From positions 1 through 10,489 of the forward strand of contig CAYWNA010000370.1 in NCBI GenBank assembly GCA_964459305.1: a stretch of DNA of 10,489 bases. The letters run 5' to 3'. The translations under genes and the position numbers were made by a program. Source of the DNA: CAYWNA01 sp964459305. GTDB taxonomy: Bacteria > Planctomycetota > Planctomycetia > Pirellulales > Pirellulaceae. This document shows, piece by piece, positions 7,152 through 10,489 of the stretch. Numbering within the stretch: the stretch's first letter is position 1; every line of letters begins with the position of its first letter. The notes beneath the pieces were generated by a model. It made no database searches, was not told the origin of the DNA, and saw only the letters and a list, made by a program, of their open reading frames with translations.

Positions 7152-8359
7152 GATTCCTCCACCGCTGAATCGAAGGCAAAATGTGTCTGCTGCACCAACG
7201 CCTCTCGATCGGGCTGAAGTTGGTCCATGCGGAGTAGATCGCCCGCAGAGTACAGGTGACTTCGGATGGAGTGGAGGCTCGCAGGATCGGCGGGGCCGAT
7301 ATCCGTTGTTCCCTGATTCGCCTGAACCGCAAGTAGCATGTCGGAATCGGGGTCGAAGCTGTCGAGTAGGTCGGGGCTGTGACTCGTGAGCAACACCTGG
7401 GTACTCGCGGCCGCCTCGCGCAATGAATCCATCAGCGCTCCCGCTGCAGCCGGATGAAGTGCAGTCTCCGGCTCTTCGATGCCGGCCAAACACACGCGGT
7501 TTGTTCGATCTGCAAGCTGCATCGCGGCGACCAGTATCCCAAGCGTCCGCAATGTGCCATCCGACATATTTGCCGCGTAGAATCGCCAAGGAAGCTTCGA
7601 GCCCTTGACTTGCTGTCTAAACTGCAAAGTCTCGCGGTGACCAAGAGGAACACGTTCGAAGTCAACGATGTCGGGTACGATTGCGGCCAGGTATTCTTTT
7701 ACACGTTCTTTCAAGGCAGGCTCGTCCTCAGCAAGTCTGGCGACGACGCTCGCGATATTGCTGCCGTCACGCCTGAGCAGCTCTCCGGCATCGGGACTCT
7801 GCACTTCCTTCATTTGCTCGGGGCTTAGATTGTAGAAACCCATGGCGAGCAGAGCGTCGTAGGCATCTTCAAACTGGGGAAGCCCAGAAGCCGTGACCAG
7901 GTACAGCCGATCTTTCGCGGCTTTTGGCATGTTCTCGACCGACGAATCGTCGATTTTTCCGTTCGACAATCGGAATCCGTCGCGCGGCCTGCCTCCCGAA
8001 CGATAGATATCCAGTTTTTCGCTCTTAACAAGGAATCCGCCTTTGGGCTGTGAACTGATCTCAAAACCATACGTCGCGTGACGCCAGTCCGGCAGATTCA
8101 TCTTTACTTCGACGCCGAAATTGTGTGGATGGCCGGTGCTTCGCCGTCGGACCTCATCAATGCCGCCTCTGGCTTTGATCGCGTGGTCCAAAGACGTCTG
8201 GAGACCGTCCAGCAGAAAACGCAGGGCGTCGAGGAAGTTGCTCTTGCCCGAGCCGTTTCTACCAACCAGCACATTCAGCCGGCCAAGCTCGACATCACAT
8301 TTTCCGATGCTCTTGTAGTTTCGGATTCTGACACGTCGAAGGAACGGTTCATTCGGCAT
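7148..8359 (-). CDS. AAA/ABC-type ATPase, OLD/RecF-like (AAA_21 class)
   Basis: The 403-residue product carries a full set of ABC-type ATPase motifs: an N-terminal strand typical of SMC/RecF/OLD proteins (RIRNYKSIG, 11-19), Walker A GRNGSGKS (33-40), a signature-like MSDGTLR (265-271), Walker B with the catalytic Glu pair in LAGIEEPE (291-298), and the H-loop TSHSPD (325-330). It ends soon after the ATPase core, so there is no fused Toprim domain as in OLD or GajA; that role seems supplied by the overlapping downstream gene. The ATG at 8359 is the only start: the in-frame codons back to a TAG about 55 bases upstream contain no start codon. No clear Shine-Dalgarno is visible. ATP-driven dimerisation with DNA or a phage protein as trigger is known for relatives; here it is inference. 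The gene is probably the sensor/regulator of the pair. Confidence 0.93.
   Translation of the reverse strand: MPNEPFLRRVRIRNYKSIGKCDVELGRLNVLVGRNGSGKSNFLDALRFLLDGLQTSLDHAIKARGGIDEVRRRSTGHPHNFGVEVKMNLPDWRHATYGFEISSQPKGGFLVKSEKLDIYRSGGRPRDGFRLSNGKIDDSSVENMPKAAKDRLYLVTASGLPQFEDAYDALLAMGFYNLSPEQMKEVQSPDAGELLRRDGSNIASVVARLAEDEPALKERVKEYLAAIVPDIVDFERVPLGHRETLQFRQQVKGSKLPWRFYAANMSDGTLRTLGILVAAMQLADRTNRVCLAGIEEPETALHPAAAGALMDSLREAAASTQVLLTSHSPDLLDSFDPDSDMLLAVQANQGTTDIGPADPASLHSIRSHLYSAGDLLRMDQLQPDREALVQQTHFAFDSAVEES
7155..7160 (-). promoter_or_regulatory. Shine-Dalgarno site for the GTG start of the DUF4276 gene
   Basis: GGAGGA on the minus strand lies inside the last codons of the ATPase gene, 3 bases before the GTG at 7151. 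The spacing is shorter than the usual 5-9 bases, but together with the GTGA overlap it supports this start over the next in-frame GTG five codons downstream. Confidence 0.45.
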
Positions 8360-8417
8360 CGTAGGGGTCGCTTTTTGCGAGTTGAGCCATATGCTTCTGG
8401 TATGCCTACCATTCTAG

Positions 8418-8429
8418 GGCGAAGTCGCC
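8418..8429. promoter_or_regulatory. Short perfect dyad, possible operator
   Basis: GGCGA-AG-TCGCC is a 5-bp perfect inverted repeat about 60 bases before the ATPase start. On the minus strand it lies just upstream of TAGAAT (8411-8416), a 5/6 match to a -10 box, with TTAAGA 15 bases before that. It could be an operator over a weak promoter for the ATPase/DUF4276 unit, but so short a dyad is also expected by chance in GC-rich DNA. Planctomycete promoters need not follow this consensus. Confidence 0.18.
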
Positions 8430-8453
8430 ACTCTTAACAGACCATCGACAAAT

Positions 8454-8579
8454 GTGGCCGGCCTACGTATCATCAGCGGCGATGGAATGGGGGCACCGAA
8501 GGCGTACAACGGACTGGCGATGCTCGTCGGTTCGCCTAGCACGGCGGGTGTGATATTGTGGGGGCCGAGTAGACCATGA
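8454..8579 (+). CDS. Possible small ORF overlapping the methyltransferase start
   Basis: A 41-codon frame can start at GTG 8454, or at ATG 8487 for 30 codons. It ends at a TGA (8577-8579) that overlaps the methyltransferase ATG as ATGA. Its peptide includes LRIISGDGMGAPKAYNGLAM and ends GVILWGPSRP; I do not recognise it. The frame is closed upstream by a TAG near 8415. There is no good ribosome binding site. It could be a small coupled gene, the remnant of a lost gene's C-terminus, or chance. Confidence 0.22.
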   Translation: MAGLRIISGDGMGAPKAYNGLAMLVGSPSTAGVILWGPSRP

Positions 8580-9325
8580 CTGAAGATCTCTTCGCCAATC
8601 TGACGGACGTTTACGAGGCCATGATCGATTGGCCGAAGCGTCTGGCCAACGAAGAACCCTTCTATCGTTGCCTATTTGAAGACTCAAGCGTCCGCAGCGT
8701 GGTCGACGTTGCCTGTGGCACCGGGCGACATGCGGCGATGTTTCACGGTTGGGATCTTGGCGTCGAAGGTTCGGACATCAGTCCGGAGATGATTGATCGG
8801 GCTCGGAAGACCCACGGCGAATCGCCTGGTTTACATTGGATCTTGCGCGGTTTTGATGCGCCAATCGAACCGGCCGAGCCCTTCGATGCCGCCGTCTGTG
8901 TCGGCAATTCGCTGGCGCTCGCGCCGGACAAGGCAACCGTCGAGCGGGCAATCTGCCAGATGCTGGGCGCGGTGCGCGATGAAGGGGTAGTCGTTGTGCA
9001 CGTTCTGAACCTCTGGCGCCTGCCCGATGGACCATGTGTTTGGCAGAAATGCCAACGCACCACGCTGTCTGGGCGCGAGGTACTGATTATCAAAGGGGTT
9101 CACCGCTGTGGTTCGCAGGGATTCGTCGAGTTGATTGTGACGGAACTGACCACCAAGCCGGAAATGCGCAGCGAATCTGTGCCTTTCATCGGGCTAGAGG
9201 CCACAGAACTGGATCGAATGGCGTGCGAGGCCGGGGCCACGCAGGTCACGTTCTACGGTGGTTACCAGAATCAGCCGTACGAACGTCAGACCAGCGTGGA
9301 TTTGATCATGGTTGCCAAGAAGTGA
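8576..9325 (+). CDS. Class I SAM-dependent methyltransferase
   Basis: The 249-residue product has a Rossmann-type methyltransferase core. Motif I is VVDVACGTGRHA (42-53), which binds the S-adenosylmethionine amino-acid part; an acidic turn at Asp67 (SDIS, 66-69) would bind the ribose; and motif IV-like FDAAVCVGNSLALAPD spans 103-118. The family resembles the small-molecule methyltransferases of the Methyltransf_11/25 type. The C-terminal half (about 150-249) is a beta-rich substrate region as in glycine/sarcosine-type enzymes, but the substrate cannot be read. An in-frame TAG at 8570-8572 sits two codons before the ATG at 8576, fixing this as the earliest start; the Shine-Dalgarno is weak. 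It is divergent from the ATPase pair and convergent with the FG-GAP gene, so a functional link to either is not evident. No signal peptide is seen; it is cytoplasmic. Confidence 0.87.
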   Translation: MTEDLFANLTDVYEAMIDWPKRLANEEPFYRCLFEDSSVRSVVDVACGTGRHAAMFHGWDLGVEGSDISPEMIDRARKTHGESPGLHWILRGFDAPIEPAEPFDAAVCVGNSLALAPDKATVERAICQMLGAVRDEGVVVVHVLNLWRLPDGPCVWQKCQRTTLSGREVLIIKGVHRCGSQGFVELIVTELTTKPEMRSESVPFIGLEATELDRMACEAGATQVTFYGGYQNQPYERQTSVDLIMVAKK

Positions 9326-9348
9326 TCTGGCATTTCTTGGCATCCTTC

Positions 9349-9370
9349 CCGGGGCCAGCCTTCGGCCCGG
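9349..9370. terminator. GC-rich hairpin between convergent genes
   Basis: CC-g-GGGCC pairs with GGCCCGG around a 7-base loop, giving a 7-bp stem with one bulged G. It lies in the 56-bp gap between the convergent methyltransferase and FG-GAP genes, where a bidirectional terminator would be expected. There is no T-run on either side, so intrinsic termination is uncertain. Confidence 0.3.
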
Positions 9371-9381
9371 CCGACCGGCGG

Positions 9382-10489
9382 CTAGCCGCCGTCGTTGATC
9401 GTTGCCTCGTCCGGGGCGCCGGAATCGGCGTTGCTTTCATCGCTGTCACCGGCTTCGATCGGTGCCGCTGCGGGCTGGCTTGTGCCACCGGTGCCCCCGA
9501 CCGGCGGTTGGACCGTCGGGGCCCTCGAGCTCTGGTTGAACCACACGTGGTTGGGTTGTCCATCACGGTTGCTGATAAACGCGTCGAGATCTCCGTCGCC
9601 GTCGAAGTCGGCCAGCGCCGCGCCGATGCTGTCGTACGAACCCTCCAGCCATTGGCCGAGCTCGAATATTGCTTTGCCGTCGTTGAGCCAGACTCGGTTC
9701 GGGCCGTCGTTTGACACGAACGCATCCAAATCGCCGTCACCGTCCAGGTCCGCCACGCAGACGGCCTTGCTGTGGGAGTTGCCCAACTGCTGGCCGCTAT
9801 CCGTGAACGTTCCCTTGCCATCATTCCAATACACGCGGTTCGGCTGATCCGACAGGTTGGCCACGAAAGCGTCGTCGTCGCCATCGCCGTCGAAATCGCC
9901 CATGGCCAGCCCCTCGCTCTCCGAAGTGCCCAACTCTTGCCCGCTGTCCGTAAATCGGCCGTGGCCGTCGTTCAGCCAGACGCGGTTGGGCTGTCCGTGG
10001 TAGTAGTTGATCACGAAGGCATCCAGGTCGCCGTCGCCGTCAAAATCCCTCAGCATCGCGGCCTTGCTGCCCGAGTTGCCAAGCATTTGCCCGCTATCTT
10101 GAAACGTCCCCTGGCCGTCATTGAGCCAGACTCGGTTCGGTTGGTTCCCCACATTCGGCACGAAGACATCCAGGTCACCGTCACCGTCCAAATCGCCCAG
10201 GGCAATTCGCGTACTTCTCGATTCGCCCAGGAGTTGGCCACTGTCACGAAAAATCCCGCCGCCTTCATTCAGCCACACGCGGTCGGGCTGCCTGTAATTG
10301 GCGACGATGGCATCCAGGTCGTCGTCGTCCAGATCCCCCAGCGACACGTGCAGGCTATTGCTGGCTCCGAGTTGCTGTCCGGTATCCACAAACATGGGCC
10401 GCGCGGCGGACGCGGGCAATTCGTCGAGCTTCTGATTCAGCCACACGCGGTTCGGCTGACTTTCGAAGTTCGTTACGAAGGTGTCCAGA
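9382..10489 (-). CDS. FG-GAP/VCBS repeat protein, 5' partial
   Basis: The frame runs off the right edge: codons beyond the GTG at 10444-10446 still read as repeat sequence (LDTFVTNF...QPNRVWLN), so the start lies outside. The visible 368 residues hold one partial and six full repeats of about 47-50 residues. Each repeat has a calcium-binding D-x-D-x-D-x-D-D loop (DLDGDGDLDA or DFDGDGDLDA), a QPNRVWLNDG strand and an F.DSGQ.LG turn. The loops begin at about 10335, 10194, 10047, 9897, 9750 and 9609. FG-GAP repeats are known to form beta-propellers that bind calcium, as in integrin alpha chains, and are common in secreted planctomycete proteins. The last about 50 residues form a Gly/Pro/Ala linker and an acidic tail ending in TINDGG. 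There is no visible membrane anchor, dockerin or sorting signal at the C-terminus. An extracellular structural or adhesion role is inferred; a signal peptide would be outside the window. Confidence 0.92.
   Translation of the reverse strand, partial: LDTFVTNFESQPNRVWLNQKLDELPASAARPMFVDTGQQLGASNSLHVSLGDLDDDDLDAIVANYRQPDRVWLNEGGGIFRDSGQLLGESRSTRIALGDLDGDGDLDVFVPNVGNQPNRVWLNDGQGTFQDSGQMLGNSGSKAAMLRDFDGDGDLDAFVINYYHGQPNRVWLNDGHGRFTDSGQELGTSESEGLAMGDFDGDGDDDAFVANLSDQPNRVYWNDGKGTFTDSGQQLGNSHSKAVCVADLDGDGDLDAFVSNDGPNRVWLNDGKAIFELGQWLEGSYDSIGAALADFDGDGDLDAFISNRDGQPNHVWFNQSSRAPTVQPPVGGTGGTSQPAAAPIEAGDSDESNADSGAPDEATINDGG
9609..10335 (-). repeat. Array of six FG-GAP coding repeats
   Basis: Six calcium-loop units follow one another at steps of 141, 147, 150, 147 and 141 bases. 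The third and fourth units are the closest to each other in wording; the first has a degenerate loop (DLDDDD), and the fourth carries DDDA instead of DLDA. A further partial unit at the right edge is separated by a longer insert (KLDELPASAARP). The pattern points to expansion by internal duplication. Confidence 0.8.

Noticed and set aside
7152..7589. Upstream extension of the DUF4276 reading frame to 349 codons
   Set aside because: It lies wholly inside the well-supported ATPase gene in another frame, its translation has no family features, and the GTG at 7151 with its ribosome binding site fits the family N-terminus.
8349..8390. 13-codon minus-strand ORF (MAQLAKSDPYDAE) overlapping the ATPase start
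   Set aside because: It has no ribosome binding site and is short enough to occur by chance; it is not strong enough to call a leader peptide.
8456..8463. GGCCGGCC palindrome in the divergent intergenic region
   Set aside because: An 8-base GC palindrome is expected by chance in this base composition and has no second copy or paired element nearby.
9609..10335. Regular DNA repeat spacing suggestive of a CRISPR-like array
   Set aside because: The period is about 141-150 bases and in frame, and the repeats encode FG-GAP calcium loops; there are no short identical repeats with unique spacers.

Overview
The window is a GC-rich stretch of bacterial chromosome with seven sizeable protein genes. 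Two of them run off the window edges. The gene content suggests a planctomycete, though nothing here is a phylogenetic marker: secreted VIT-vWA proteins, a secreted toroid protein with DUF4159-like domains, and an FG-GAP/VCBS repeat protein. I see no rRNA, tRNA, CRISPR array, insertion sequence or integrase.

Layout: (1) Positions 1-6529, plus strand: three genes in a row that look like one transcription unit. They are a VIT-vWA protein cut at its 5' end by the window edge, a complete VIT-vWA paralogue with signal peptide and Gln/Asn-rich tail, and a secreted alpha/alpha-toroid protein with two DUF4159/GATase-like halves. The first intergenic gap (115 bp) holds an AT-rich repeat that can fold as an imperfect hairpin. 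(2) Positions 6540-8359, minus strand: a two-gene unit with a 4-bp start/stop overlap. An OLD/RecF-like ABC ATPase is followed by a small DUF4276 protein with Toprim-like acidic motifs, an architecture that resembles anti-phage or other conflict systems. (3) Positions 8360-8575: a divergent intergenic region with a short dyad and a possible 41-codon ORF that overlaps the next gene. (4) Positions 8576-9325, plus strand: a class I SAM-dependent methyltransferase. (5) Positions 9382-10489, minus strand: the C-terminal part of an FG-GAP repeat protein whose 5' end lies beyond the window.

How they may work together: the plus-strand trio probably acts outside the cytoplasm, with two metal-binding vWA adhesion or scaffold proteins next to a toroid protein. 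The ATPase/Toprim pair is the best candidate for a little-described system. By analogy with Gabija, PARIS and OLD systems, the ATPase would sense or be triggered and the Toprim protein would be the nuclease effector. Function assignments rest on motifs read by eye; no database search was possible.
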